From assembly GCA_021809105.1 (NCBI GenBank), contig JAKBAM010000034.1:1-33337 (forward strand): a stretch of DNA of 33,337 nucleotides. The letters are read 5' to 3'. Source of the stretch: Actinomycetes bacterium (GTDB taxonomy: Bacteria > Actinomycetota > Acidimicrobiia > Acidimicrobiales > Palsa-688). Numbering within the stretch: position 1 is the stretch's first letter; every line of letters begins with the position of its first letter. A model generated the notes under the pieces. The model ran no database searches. It was not told where the DNA came from and worked only from the letters and a program-made list of their open reading frames with translations. Made by a program: the position numbers and the translations under genes. This document shows positions 1-7,330 of the stretch, piece by piece.

Positions 1-32
1 GGTACCCCCTCCCGGTATGGGGCTGACGGGAC

Positions 33-281
33 TCAACTTGGCTCAACTGAGTCCGGACACAACCCACTCCATGCGGATGGCCATTCCGCCTCGGCACCCG
101 GGATGGCGCTCGTCGTCGTGGACGCCAAGGGGCTGAGGGAGGCGATGGCGATCGCCACCTCGTCAGCGGTCATCAACTTCCCGACGACTACCCAGTGGAT
201 CGCGGCCGTGACCCCGAGGATGGCGAGGCTGAGGAGGAGCAGCGCCCGCCGCCCGCTCCGACTGTGACCGGTCGCCGTCAT
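33..281 (-). CDS. possible small single-pass membrane protein
   Basis: An open frame of 82 codons read leftward from an ATG at 281. The product has one clear hydrophobic stretch at about residues 12-32 (ALLLLSLAILGVTAAIHWVV) preceded by basic residues, so it would be a single-pass membrane protein with an N-in tail, followed by a low-complexity Ser/Thr/Ala tail. I do not recognise the family. The frame is continuous with the rhodanese remnant upstream, so it may be read-through of degenerate sequence rather than a gene. Its last codons fall in a 23-nt sequence that recurs near 12747. Confidence 0.25.
   Translation of the reverse strand: MTATGHSRSGRRALLLLSLAILGVTAAIHWVVVGKLMTADEVAIAIASLSPLASTTTSAIPGAEAEWPSAWSGLCPDSVEPS
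49..71 (+). repeat. 23-nt direct repeat, copy 1
   Basis: Begins GAGTCCGGACACAACCCACT and matches 12747-12769 in 22 of 23 positions, same orientation. The two copies are 12.7 kb apart. Similarity does not extend clearly beyond the core on either side. Confidence 0.5.
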
Positions 282-394
282 GGGGTCCGCACCAGGTGTC
301 CGGTCGAGCGCCCCGCGACTGAAGGGGGCGCCACCACCGACGGCAAACCAAGGCCGCCTGCCAGGTTCAGGGCATTCATTTGCGATGGTGATTA

Positions 395-960
395 TGGACC
401 GGTACGGGAACGCCCAACTGCGCTGCCGGCCAGGCTTCGGGTTTCGTTGAGCGCTGAGATCTCCCGGTCCGCGCCGTCGGGAGAGCGGGCTGGCTGCGGT
501 CATGGAGCACTGGCCGTGGGCACACATGACCGCTAGCGGGCCAGCGGGGGGTTCTGTTGCGGGGAGCGCGCCGAGCTCGATGTGGGTGGCGCCGGGGATG
601 TGAAGTTCGTCCCATTCGTTGGCTTGGCGCACGTCGAGCAGGCGTTCGTCGCCGTGCAGTTCGGCGAAGCTGACAAGCGGGATCCGTTGGAGATCGCCTT
701 CGGCGTGGTGCCAGGTGCCCACACCATCGGATAGCTCATCGGCCAGCTGCTCGTGGCCGACGTTCAGGCACTGGCGGACCAGCTCGTGGCGGTCTTGGTA
801 TGCGTACATGACGCAGGCGATGTCCGAGGCGACGTCCCGGCGCCACGAGCCAACCGAGCCCGCTCTGGACGTGGGGTCGCAGCTCGATCGACAGGGCGCC
901 TGAGAGGTGCCCGGCGGCGAAGTGGTCGATCGGGCGGACGTCGATAAGTTCGTCGCACGG
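395..960 (-). pseudogene. tandem rhodanese-domain remnant (MBL-rhodanese type)
   Basis: Reading leftward, the first rhodanese piece (ELIDVRPIDHFAAGHLSGAL) runs to about 850. A frameshift near 840 leads to a second piece with VMYAYQDRHELVRQCLNVGH and then RLLDVRQANEWDELHIPGAT. The active-site loop reads VMCAHGQC, so the Cys is kept but the Arg that normally closes the loop is Cys. The sequence after the loop loses similarity, and no metallo-beta-lactamase domain is found upstream. Fusions of an MBL domain with two rhodanese domains are known in sulfur (persulfide) metabolism, and this looks like the 3' part of one. The frameshift, the missing N-terminal domain and the altered loop argue it is dead. 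Confidence 0.7.
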
Positions 961-1297
961 CCGTTGCTGGGCTGGCCGACGAGCTGCGCCGGCCGATGCG
1001 GCCCGCGTTCCGGATGCGGAACCCGCAGTCGCGACGGCCCAGGTGCTACGGGGGAGTTCCAGTGAGGGGGACGGACGTTCCCGTGCGACCCGTCCGATCA
1101 GATGGTCAGTCCGGCTCGCCCCCCTGCTATCCGGGGCAGGTTTCGGCGGGCGTGATCAAACACACCGAGGGCGCTCAGGTCATCAAGATGGCGGTCGGTC
1201 CGTGGGCGGTGCGGTTGCTGTCGTTCGCGCTGGCGGCCGGCAGGGCTGTCGAGAGCCCAGCGGGACAGCGCCGGCGGGCTGAGTCGAATCCGGCTCG
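961..1297. other. gene-free stretch, nothing recognised
   Basis: About 340 bases between the rhodanese remnant and the antitoxin promoter. Open frames exist on both strands because of the high GC, but none has a ribosome binding site with a recognisable domain. A phrase such as VIKHTEGAQVIKMAVGPWAV on the plus strand (near 1151) looks protein-like but is not placed in any family. Confidence 0.4.
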
Positions 1298-1303
1298 TAT
1301 GCT
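1298..1303 (+). promoter_or_regulatory. -10 hexamer of leaderless vapB-like gene
   Basis: TATGCT lies exactly 6 nt before the ATG at 1310 and fits TANNNT, which would put transcription start on the A of the start codon. There is no Shine-Dalgarno sequence. This supports a leaderless mRNA and fixes the antitoxin start. Confidence 0.55.
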
Positions 1304-1309
1304 GGCTAT

Positions 1310-1558
1310 ATGGGTACCTCGGGTTCCTCCCAGAGCCGAGAGTTGATCGTCGCTGACGACGGCAGCATCCCCGCCGACCAAGTGCGCAAGCTGGGCTTGG
1401 AGCCCGGCACCCACCTGCGGGTGGTGGAGGAGGGCCCTGGACCGGAGGGCGGGCCGCTAGGGGCGTCGATGCCAGGCTTCCCGGACCTGAGCTGGGAGGA
1501 CTTCGAACGCGGCGGTGCCCTCGCTCGCGAGGATGCTGCCGGGGCGTCGTGGCGGTAG
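1310..1558 (+). CDS. VapB-like (AbrB/SpoVT fold) antitoxin
   Basis: 82 residues. The N-terminal half (ELIVADDGSIPADQVRKLGLEPGTHLRVVEE, residues about 11-41) follows the swapped-hairpin AbrB pattern of DNA-binding antitoxins: a short strand, a G-x-I-P turn, L-x-x-x-G and a closing strand. The acidic C-terminal half with F-P-D-L-S-W-E-D-F would contact the toxin. The stop overlaps the GTG of the following PIN gene by 10 bases, the usual antitoxin-then-toxin arrangement. In such modules the antitoxin neutralises the toxin and represses its own operon. It appears intact, while its partner is damaged. The start is set by the leaderless -10 sequence upstream. Confidence 0.7.
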   Translation: MGTSGSSQSRELIVADDGSIPADQVRKLGLEPGTHLRVVEEGPGPEGGPLGASMPGFPDLSWEDFERGGALAREDAAGASWR

Positions 1559-1836
1559 TCGCCACGCTGGTCGACCTTTGGTACGTCACCCAATCCACCG
1601 CCAGCGTCACCACAGATCAGCTGCAGACTCTCCGGGAGGGCCTCGTGTCATCGGAGAAGGTGACCTTAGAGCCAGTCACCCTGGACGTAGCCGATGCCGC
1701 AATGGGTTTCGCTCGGGCGGTGTTACCTGACCCCTGGGACCGCTTGATCGTGGCAACGGCGTTGGCGCTCCAGGCACCGCTGGTGAGTCGGGACCGCGCC
1801 ATCGCCCGGTCCGGCCTGGTGCCGACGATCTGGTAG
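1549..1836 (+). CDS. VapC-like PIN-domain toxin, N-terminal part deleted
   Basis: 95 residues against about 130 for the family. The C-terminal half is well preserved (DVADAAMGFARAVLPDPWDRLIVATALAL, then PLVSRD and LVPTIW), including the D-P-W-D-R-L-I-V-A-T-A helix and the S-R-D turn that carry acidic metal ligands. The first strand, which should read like V-V-D-T-H/S and hold the first catalytic Asp, is missing: MAVVA passes straight into TLVDLWYVTQST, a segment normally about 40 residues further in. This looks like an in-frame internal deletion. Intact VapC enzymes are Mg2+-dependent RNases. This copy is probably inactive as a nuclease but might still bind the antitoxin. GTG start, overlapping the upstream gene. 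Confidence 0.65.
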   Translation: MAVVATLVDLWYVTQSTASVTTDQLQTLREGLVSSEKVTLEPVTLDVADAAMGFARAVLPDPWDRLIVATALALQAPLVSRDRAIARSGLVPTIW

Positions 1837-1893
1837 GCCGCAGCAAATGGCTTGCGTCGGACCCCTCCCCGCCTTTCGGAACCCCACTGGCTT

Positions 1894-2022
1894 ATGAGCG
1901 CAGCGTTGAAGAGGCCGGCTGACCTCTTCGATCGACAGCGGGAGTGGGCGGAGCTGTCTGCCTTCGTCTCGGATACGACCCCCGGGCTTCGCATCGCCAT
2001 CGTCTATGGCCGGCGACGTTAG
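1894..2022 (+). pseudogene. AAA-type ATPase N-terminal remnant, stop in P-loop
   Basis: From ATG 1894 the frame reads a typical start of an archaeal-type AAA ATPase: LFDRQREWAELSAF (residues 11-24), then LRIAIVYGRRR, then TAG at 2020-2022, then GKS. The Walker A motif in this family reads GRRRxGKT/S, so the stop sits precisely at the variable P-loop residue (CAG to TAG would explain it). The sequence loses similarity a few codons beyond GKSYPL. These ATPases are often toxin-like or mobile-element associated. Only the N-terminal 45 codons survive. Confidence 0.6.
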
Positions 2023-2041
2023 GGAAAGTCCTACCCCCTTC

Positions 2042-2194
2042 GCCGAAGTGACGCAATTCACCGGCCTCGGACGCCGAGCAGTCCGTCGACCTCGTCCGGG
2101 CCGGCGTCCTCGAAGAGCTCCCCGGCCGGCGCAGCATGTGCGAGATCACCCCCGCGAGCCTCGATAGGTGGCTTGCTGGCAATGACCCAGAGTC
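2042..2194 (+). pseudogene. HTH (excisionase/MerR-like) DNA-binding remnant, frameshifted
   Basis: Two frames together give a helix-turn-helix domain. AEVTQFTGLGRRAV is in the frame of 2042, and after a +1 shift near 2085 comes DLVRAGVLEELPGRR, SMCEITPASLDRWLAG in the frame of 2136. The pattern of recognition helix, then V-R-A-G-V-L, then wing, then S-L-x-R-W-L is that of small excisionase-type domains. No start codon with a ribosome binding site lies in front and the frame is broken, so this is a fragment. Confidence 0.5.
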
Positions 2195-2540
2195 CGCTCC
2201 CTCAGCCGTTGCCGTGACGCTCAGCGCGACGGAAGAGGCAGTGACCGCGTGTGCGTCCCGGAGCGGCGACCACGGCGACCGGTTCGAATTGGTGCGAACG
2301 CCTCGACGGTTCGCTGGATCGAGAACCTCTCTGCACGTCATCGTGGTGCAGGTTGGACCCACGGCAATTGGCGCTGGTCAAATCAACCGATATCACGACC
2401 AGCCGGCGGCCGCCGTCTGCTTCTGCGGGGACCAGCGCTCGCCGGTGGCGATGGCATATGCGGGCTGGGCACCTGTGTGCAGGGTGCGTCGTGCGAAGAT
2501 CATTGCGTGCGACATCGCCCCATGGCTGACATGACAGCGA
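2195..2540. other. gene-free stretch before kimA-like gene
   Basis: About 350 bases with no recognisable gene. I looked for a ydaO-type c-di-AMP riboswitch, which would be expected before a KimA gene in Firmicutes, and did not recognise its conserved core. Overlapping open frames in this interval have no domain similarity that I can see. Confidence 0.4.
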
Positions 2541-2553
2541 CCGGAGATCCCGA

Positions 2554-4413
2554 GTGACCGGCGAGCCGACAGTCGAGGGCGCCCCGCTCGGGAGAGGCGG
2601 CGCGACTACGACCGGTGACGCCGGAGCCACACCGACGGGGGCCGAGGAGGCCGAACGCGGTCAGATCACGAGCATCGAGGGCATCCCCGCGTTGTCGCTC
2701 GACGCGATCAGCTCCGTCGCCTACGGGCCGGAAGCCATGCTCGTCGTGTTGGCAACCGCCGGTGCAGGTGCGCTCGCGAAGATCGAACCGATCACGATCG
2801 CCATCGTCGTACTCCTGGTCATCTTGGTTTTCTCCTACCGCCAGGTCATCGAGGCCTATCCCGATGGGGGCGGCTGCTATGCCGTCTCCAAGGCCAACCT
2901 CGGTCCCCATGCCAGTCGCTTGGCTGCGGCGTCTCTCGTCGTCGACTACGTCCTCACCGTGGCGGTGTCGATCTCGGCTGGTGTGGCAGCTCTGGTGTCG
3001 GCTTTCCCCGGGCTCGCCGCCGACGGCCTCGTCCTGTCTCTCGCGATATTGGTGCTGCTGACCGTCCTTAACCTTCGCGGCATCGCTACGAGCGCGCGGA
3101 CCTTCCTGTTTCCGACGGCGGTGTTCGTGGCCGGGATCTATGTAGTCATCGTCGCCGGGCTGCTGCGTGCCCATCCGGCCGCCAACTCCGGGATGCACCC
3201 GGTGGTGATCCCGAAGATCGCCGCCACCGTGGGAGTGCTACTGATACTGAAGGCGTTCGCGGCCGGCTGCAGCGCGCTCACCGGGGTCGAGGCTATCGCC
3301 AACGACGTGCCGGCCTTCCGTGCCCCGAGGGCCCGTCGCGCCATGCGGACCGAGGTGATCCTCGGGGCGATTCTTGGCACCATGTTGCTGGGTCTCGCCA
3401 TCCTCACTGTCCGCTTCCACGTCGGACCGACCGCCACCCAGACCGTGCTGAGCCAGATCACCGGCGCTTCGGTGGGCCGCGGACCCATCTACTACGTGGT
3501 CGACCTGTCGACCACGGTGATCCTGGCGTTGGCCGCCAACACCTCCTTTGGTGGTCTGCCGGTGCTGGCCAGCCTGCTCGCTCGCGACAATCTGGTTCCG
3601 CACGTGTTTGGGCTCCGGGCCGAGCGGCCCGTCTACCGCTACGGAGTGGTGGTGCTGGCGGTGCTGGCGGGATTGCTGCTGGTGGCGGTCAACGCCAACA
3701 CCAACTCGCTTGTCCCCCTCTATGCCATCGGGGTCTTCACTGGTTTCACCCTCTCCCAGGTCGGCCTGGTCCGGCACTGGCATCAGCGCAAGCCCAGACG
3801 TTGGTGGGCCCGGGCCGGTCTCAATGGGACCGGAGCGGCGATGACCGCAGTGGCCACGGTCATCTTCTTGGTGACCAAGTTCGCCGGGGGCGCCTGGGTG
3901 GTGGTGATCGCCATTCCGGCGCTCATTCTGCTGTTCTCCCGCATCGCTAGGTACTACGACGACGTCGGGACCGAGCTCGGCCTGGGATCGATCCCGGGGA
4001 TTCCCCACGTCCAAGAGGAGCTGGTCGTCGTGACGGTGGCGGCCGTGTCGCGCATGACGGAGTCCGCTCTCAGCACCGCGCTCTCCCTCGGTCACGAGGT
4101 GGTGGCGGTAAGCGTCCAGTTCGACGACGAGCGCGCCGCCTCCCTACAGTCCGAATGGGATCGCTGGAACCCCGGAGTCCGCCTCGTTGTGTTGCGCCCA
4201 CAGTCCCGCTCGGTGGCTACCCCCATGCTCGACTATCTCGGATCGCCAGAGATCCGCGGCCGTCAGGTGATGGTCCTGATCCCCGAAGTGGAGCCCCGCA
4301 AGTGGCGCCACCGGCTGTTACAGAACCAGCGTGGCGTCGTGCTCGCCAACGTGCTGCGTCGCCGGACCAACGTCAACGTGGCGAGGGTCCCGTATCGCTT
4401 GACCCGGGACTGA
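2554..4413 (+). CDS. KimA-like potassium permease (APC superfamily)
   Basis: 619 residues, close to the length of Bacillus KimA. After a hydrophilic N-terminus of about 40 residues comes the family signature LSLDAISSVAYGPEAMLVVL (first membrane helix), then about 11 further hydrophobic segments to residue 465 and a C-terminal cytosolic domain of about 140 residues with VVTVAAVSRMTESALSTAL and the conserved end RRTNVNVARVPYRL. Members import K+ with protons and in several bacteria are shut by c-di-AMP binding to the cytosolic domain. The GTG start at 2554 is chosen because GGAG lies 8 nt upstream. It is the first intact gene after the decayed stretch. Substrate assignment rests on family resemblance only. 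Confidence 0.8.
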   Translation: MTGEPTVEGAPLGRGGATTTGDAGATPTGAEEAERGQITSIEGIPALSLDAISSVAYGPEAMLVVLATAGAGALAKIEPITIAIVVLLVILVFSYRQVIEAYPDGGGCYAVSKANLGPHASRLAAASLVVDYVLTVAVSISAGVAALVSAFPGLAADGLVLSLAILVLLTVLNLRGIATSARTFLFPTAVFVAGIYVVIVAGLLRAHPAANSGMHPVVIPKIAATVGVLLILKAFAAGCSALTGVEAIANDVPAFRAPRARRAMRTEVILGAILGTMLLGLAILTVRFHVGPTATQTVLSQITGASVGRGPIYYVVDLSTTVILALAANTSFGGLPVLASLLARDNLVPHVFGLRAERPVYRYGVVVLAVLAGLLLVAVNANTNSLVPLYAIGVFTGFTLSQVGLVRHWHQRKPRRWWARAGLNGTGAAMTAVATVIFLVTKFAGGAWVVVIAIPALILLFSRIARYYDDVGTELGLGSIPGIPHVQEELVVVTVAAVSRMTESALSTALSLGHEVVAVSVQFDDERAASLQSEWDRWNPGVRLVVLRPQSRSVATPMLDYLGSPEIRGRQVMVLIPEVEPRKWRHRLLQNQRGVVLANVLRRRTNVNVARVPYRLTRD

Positions 4414-4593
4414 ACCGGCTTCGCAGCGAGTCCCGAGCACGTGATGTGCAATGCGGAGCGCGCCAGGTGCTGGTTTGCCGCCTGCGAGCGGGCAAGCGGT
4501 GCGACCAGCGAGGGTGCCGACCCGGTGCTCCCGTCGACCATGGGGTATTCTTCTGGCCGTCAAATAGGCCGGGCGTGGAAGGAGGTGGTCGCT

Positions 4594-4647
4594 ATGTCGA
4601 GATCTCAGCGAAGAGGCGAACCTCCGAGTCCGCTCGCGTGCCGCTAG
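4594..4647 (+). CDS. candidate 17-residue leader peptide
   Basis: ATG at 4594 is preceded by AAGGAGGTGG at 4579-4588, an almost exact complement of the 16S rRNA tail, with GGAGG 8 nt from the ATG. This is the strongest ribosome binding site in the window. The peptide reads MSRSQRRGEPPSPLACR and ends in TAG at 4645. It is basic, with a Glu-Pro-Pro-Ser-Pro run in the second half. Proline- and acid-rich leader peptides such as MgtL control Mg2+ transporter genes in enterobacteria by ribosome behaviour on those codons. The downstream gene is an NRAMP-type metal carrier. Function is inferred from position and composition; no homologue is claimed. Confidence 0.5.
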   Translation: MSRSQRRGEPPSPLACR

Positions 4648-4834
4648 ACCTGCTCCTGCGACAGCTCGGATGACGGGCTGTCGATAGTAACGCTCGGGTG
4701 TGGGTCTGAGCCGTAGTTCGAATCGCCCGGTGGTTGTAGTCCACGGGCGGCTCCGCCTGCCCAGCCGGTAGGCATCCGATGTCCATTGCGCCGGGCGGCC
4801 GCTCGGTGTGGGCAGATCCGGGCAGATCCCTCAT

Positions 4835-4864
4835 GCCGTCGGTTCCGACGGCCCCTTTTCCCCT
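4835..4864 (+). terminator. terminator-like hairpin (possible attenuator)
   Basis: GCCGTCGG (4835-4842), a TT loop and CCGACGGC (4845-4852) form a perfect 8-bp stem, directly followed by CCCTTTTCCCC. It lies about 60 nt before the probable GTG start of the NRAMP-like gene and about 190 nt after the leader ORF stop, where an attenuator would be expected. The U run is short and broken by C, so strength is uncertain. Confidence 0.45.
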
Positions 4865-4922
4865 ATGTCCTCGCGCCCCTTGTGGCTCGACCTTCCTCTT
4901 GATCCTGAATCGAGGTGTCGCT

Positions 4923-6602
4923 GTGTCCGTGCTCGAAACTTCCAACCTGGTAGATGGCCAGGATCTTGACTTTGCGCCGGCGGTGTTGGACCCGGCGCAC
5001 ATCGGTGACATTGAGGGTGCCCTGGGGACGGTGTCGATGCGTGACCGTGCACCCCGACGAGGTCTGAGGCGCAAGCTGTTGACCTTTGCCGCCATCATGG
5101 GCCCGGGGTTGATCGTCATGATCGGCGACAACGACGCCGGTGGTGTCCAGACCTATACCCAGGCTGGCCAGTCCTACGGCTACAGCCTGTTGTGGGTGGT
5201 GTTCCTCCTCTTGCCGGTGCTCCTCATCAACCAGGAGATGGTGGCCCGGCTCGGCACGGTGACCGGGGTCGGCCACGCCCGGCTGATCCGGGAGCGCTTC
5301 GGGCGGGCATGGGCTGGCTTCGCGGTGTTCGATCTCTTCCTGCTCAATTTCTTGACGCTGCTCACCGAGTTCATCGGGGTCTATTTCGGTCTCGGGTACT
5401 TCGGGGTCCCCAAGCTCCTCGGCGTGGTGGTCGCCGGGGCAATGATGTTCGCGATCGCGGCGACGGGGCGGTTCCGCATGTGGGAGCGGTTCATGTTCGC
5501 GATGATCCTCGGCAGCTTCGTCTTCGTCCCCGCCGTGCTGCTTGCCCACCCACATTGGGGTTCGATCGGCTACCACTTCGCCGTCCCGGGTTTCACCGGC
5601 GGGGTATCCGGATCGGCGATCCTGCTAATCGTCGCCCTGATCGGCACCACGGTCGCACCCTGGCAGCTGTTCTTCCAGCAGTCCAACGTGCTCGACAAGC
5701 GGATCAGCCCCCGCTGGCTCACCTACGAGCGTTGGGACACCTTCGCCGGAGGCATCCTCACCACGGTCGCCGCAGCCGCCATGATCATCTTCGGCGCTGC
5801 GCTGTTCCACACGAGAGGCTTCGGGGCTGCTTCTTCCTACACCGACTCGGGATGGTTCAACCACGCCATCGCCGTCACCCTCGGCCCGGTCGCCGGGGTA
5901 ATCGCCGCGGTCATGCTGGTGGTCGCCGCCCTGGTCGGAGCGGGCGCGGTGTCGCTGTCGACCTCGTATGCCTTCGGGGACACCTTCGGTGCCCACCACT
6001 CCCTACACCGGACCATCCGCACCGCACCTCTCTTCTACGGGGCCTACGCAGCTCAGATCATCTTCGCCTGCCTGATCGTGGCTCTCGGCTCCAATGCCCT
6101 GCTCGGTACCGCGACCCAGTACGTGCAGGTCCTGGCCGGGATCTTGTTGCCTTCGGCCAGCCTGTTCCTCGTATTGTTGTGCAACGACACCGAGATCCTC
6201 GGCCCGTGGATCAACGGGCGGGTCCTCAACGTGTTCGCCGTGATCATCGTCGCCGTGCTCATCGTCTTGTCCTTGGACCTCACGATCGCCACCTTGTTCC
6301 CCACGATCAACGGGGTCAGCCTGACCGAGGGCTGCTTCCTCGGCGCCGCCGCCCTCGCCCTACCGAGCGCCGGTGCTGTGACGTGGGCACGGCGGAGGCG
6401 GATCGCTCGGGGAGAGGTCATCGATCCACGAGCGGCAGTCGCTCACCTCGAGCGCGCTACATGGAGAATGAAGCCGATCGACCAGCTGGCCCGGCCACAC
6501 CAGACGCTGCTTCGCAAAGTGAGCGTCTACGGTCTGCGGGGTTACGTGATCGTGGCGCTGGTCATCGTCGGGGTCAAGGTCTTCAGCCCCTTCGTCCACT
6601 GA
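4923..6602 (+). CDS. NRAMP-superfamily divalent metal transporter, divergent metal site
   Basis: 559 residues from the GTG at 4923, with about 11-12 membrane helices. Helix 1 carries GPGLIVMIGDNDAGGVQTY (about residues 60-78), matching the NRAMP position of the metal-binding DPGN motif but reading D-N-D-A-G. Helix 6 reads GTTVAPWQLFFQQS, where classical NRAMPs have A-x-x-M-P-H, so the metal-selecting Met and the His are absent. Loss of that Met is a feature of NRAMP-related Mg2+ transporters (NRMTs), so Mg2+ or Mn2+ is a fair guess for substrate. An upstream ATG at 4779 would extend the frame, but that extension runs through a terminator-like hairpin and has poor composition. GAGG upstream of 4923 supports the shorter form. 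Immediately downstream lies an mgtC remnant. Confidence 0.75.
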   Translation: MSVLETSNLVDGQDLDFAPAVLDPAHIGDIEGALGTVSMRDRAPRRGLRRKLLTFAAIMGPGLIVMIGDNDAGGVQTYTQAGQSYGYSLLWVVFLLLPVLLINQEMVARLGTVTGVGHARLIRERFGRAWAGFAVFDLFLLNFLTLLTEFIGVYFGLGYFGVPKLLGVVVAGAMMFAIAATGRFRMWERFMFAMILGSFVFVPAVLLAHPHWGSIGYHFAVPGFTGGVSGSAILLIVALIGTTVAPWQLFFQQSNVLDKRISPRWLTYERWDTFAGGILTTVAAAAMIIFGAALFHTRGFGAASSYTDSGWFNHAIAVTLGPVAGVIAAVMLVVAALVGAGAVSLSTSYAFGDTFGAHHSLHRTIRTAPLFYGAYAAQIIFACLIVALGSNALLGTATQYVQVLAGILLPSASLFLVLLCNDTEILGPWINGRVLNVFAVIIVAVLIVLSLDLTIATLFPTINGVSLTEGCFLGAAALALPSAGAVTWARRRRIARGEVIDPRAAVAHLERATWRMKPIDQLARPHQTLLRKVSVYGLRGYVIVALVIVGVKVFSPFVH

Positions 6603-6640
6603 CCACTCCGTCTCGGATGATCACGCCTGCGCCTGCGCTC

Positions 6641-7100
6641 GTTCGTCAGCACGTCCGCACCTCGGAGATCCTGATCTTCCTCGGAAGGCGGGGAGGTGGG
6701 TAGTAAAGGTCGACACTCCCTGCGTGGAAGCGGCTACGTCATCCCTGCCGCAGGAGGCGCCCTCCTGGTCGTGGTCGTCCATGTCGGTTGTCGCCCCGCT
6801 GCCCACCTCATCGACCGTCAGCCCGCCGACGAGCACGGCGAGATCGAGGCGTCCTACCGGTTCGAGGCGATCTGCCACGCCCCCGAAGAGGCCCACATCC
6901 GCGCCCTCGTCACCCAGGCGGCCACGGGAAGCCGGTTCCACCTGCGGGCAGTGCGACGCGACGACCTCGAGGGTGGCCGCGACCTCGTCTGTGTCCACGC
7001 GGAGCTCGTCAGCTCGCGGCGCAATGACATCGCTCTCGAACAAGCCGTCAGCTGGCTGAGCCCCGAGTCGACCGGCAACCGCCGCGGTGATCATCCGCGA
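6641..7100 (+). pseudogene. mgtC-like remnant with central deletion and frameshift
   Basis: The first piece, VRTSEILIFLG (to the TAG at 6701), resembles the start of MgtC/SapB proteins. A second frame then gives GSGYVIPAAGGALLVVVVHVG (last membrane helix), AAHLIDRQP and the C-terminal cytosolic ACT-like domain IEASYRFEAICHAPEEAHIRA ... AELVSSRRNDIALEQAVSWLS. The central membrane helices with the G-x-G-F-L-G-A-G type signatures are absent. MgtC proteins promote survival at low Mg2+ and inhibit or modulate membrane ATP synthase. Its position directly after the NRAMP-like gene suggests a former metal-homeostasis cluster. Two frames plus a deletion make it non-functional, though the C-terminal piece from GTG 6696 is still open. 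Confidence 0.65.
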
Positions 7101-7330
7101 CGTCCTGGCTACCCTGCCCGCCGTCATCGTCCTTGCTCGCCACGCCAAGTGTCGTCGTGCAGAACCTGGCGTTCGCAGTCACCGCCATCACGATCCTTGT
7201 CGTCATCGACCTGGTCGGAAAGCTCCCACTTCCCCTCGGAGTGGCTGGACACGAAGGATCGACGGTGATCGTGGGCCTGAACGGTCTGCGGCTCTTGTCA
7301 CCCCGAGCGTGGCGGAGGGCCGGCTCCTGA
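7087..7330 (+). pseudogene. C-terminal remnant of heavy-metal P-type ATPase
   Basis: VIIRDVLATLPAVIVLARHAK in the frame of 7087 continues after a +1 shift near 7145 as VVVQNLAFAVTAITILVVID, LVGKLPLPLGVAGHEGSTVIV and GLNGLRLL in the frame of 7133. This is the last pair of membrane helices and the H-E-G-S-T-V-x-V-x-L-N-x-L-R-L-L tail of P1B-type metal pumps. The phosphorylation (DKTG) and ATP-binding domains are absent. It overlaps the tail of the mgtC remnant, so both appear to have been cut and joined. Confidence 0.65.

Larger units (their letters stand above)
4414..4922 (+). promoter_or_regulatory. long structured leader of the NRAMP-like gene
   Basis: 509 bases between two transporters, without a normal gene. 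In order it holds a 17-codon ORF with a near-perfect Shine-Dalgarno (4579-4647), a small GC hairpin GGCGG/CCGCC at 4746-4757, a perfect tandem 10-mer GGGCAGATCC at 4810-4819 and 4820-4829, and an 8-bp hairpin followed by CCCTTTTCCCC at 4835-4864. The order leader peptide, alternative structure, terminator, main gene is that of a transcription-attenuation region. I did not recognise an M-box or yybP-ykoY riboswitch core in it. Confidence 0.45.

Noticed and set aside
2195..2553. ydaO c-di-AMP riboswitch before the KimA-like gene
   Set aside because: Looked for because of the family association, but its conserved core blocks were not found.
4700..4735. tRNA-like GTTCGAATC at about 4715
   Set aside because: No pairing T-stem and no acceptor stem at the right distance.
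4779..4922. N-terminal extension of the NRAMP-like protein from ATG 4779
   Set aside because: The extra 48 residues are Pro/Cys-rich without family resemblance, contain the terminator-like hairpin, and a GTG at 4923 has a better placed ribosome site.
5192..6703. Long open frame of 503 codons on the plus strand inside the NRAMP-like gene
   Set aside because: Arg/Gly/His-rich shadow frame in a GC-rich gene, no family resemblance, and the other frame is a clear transporter.
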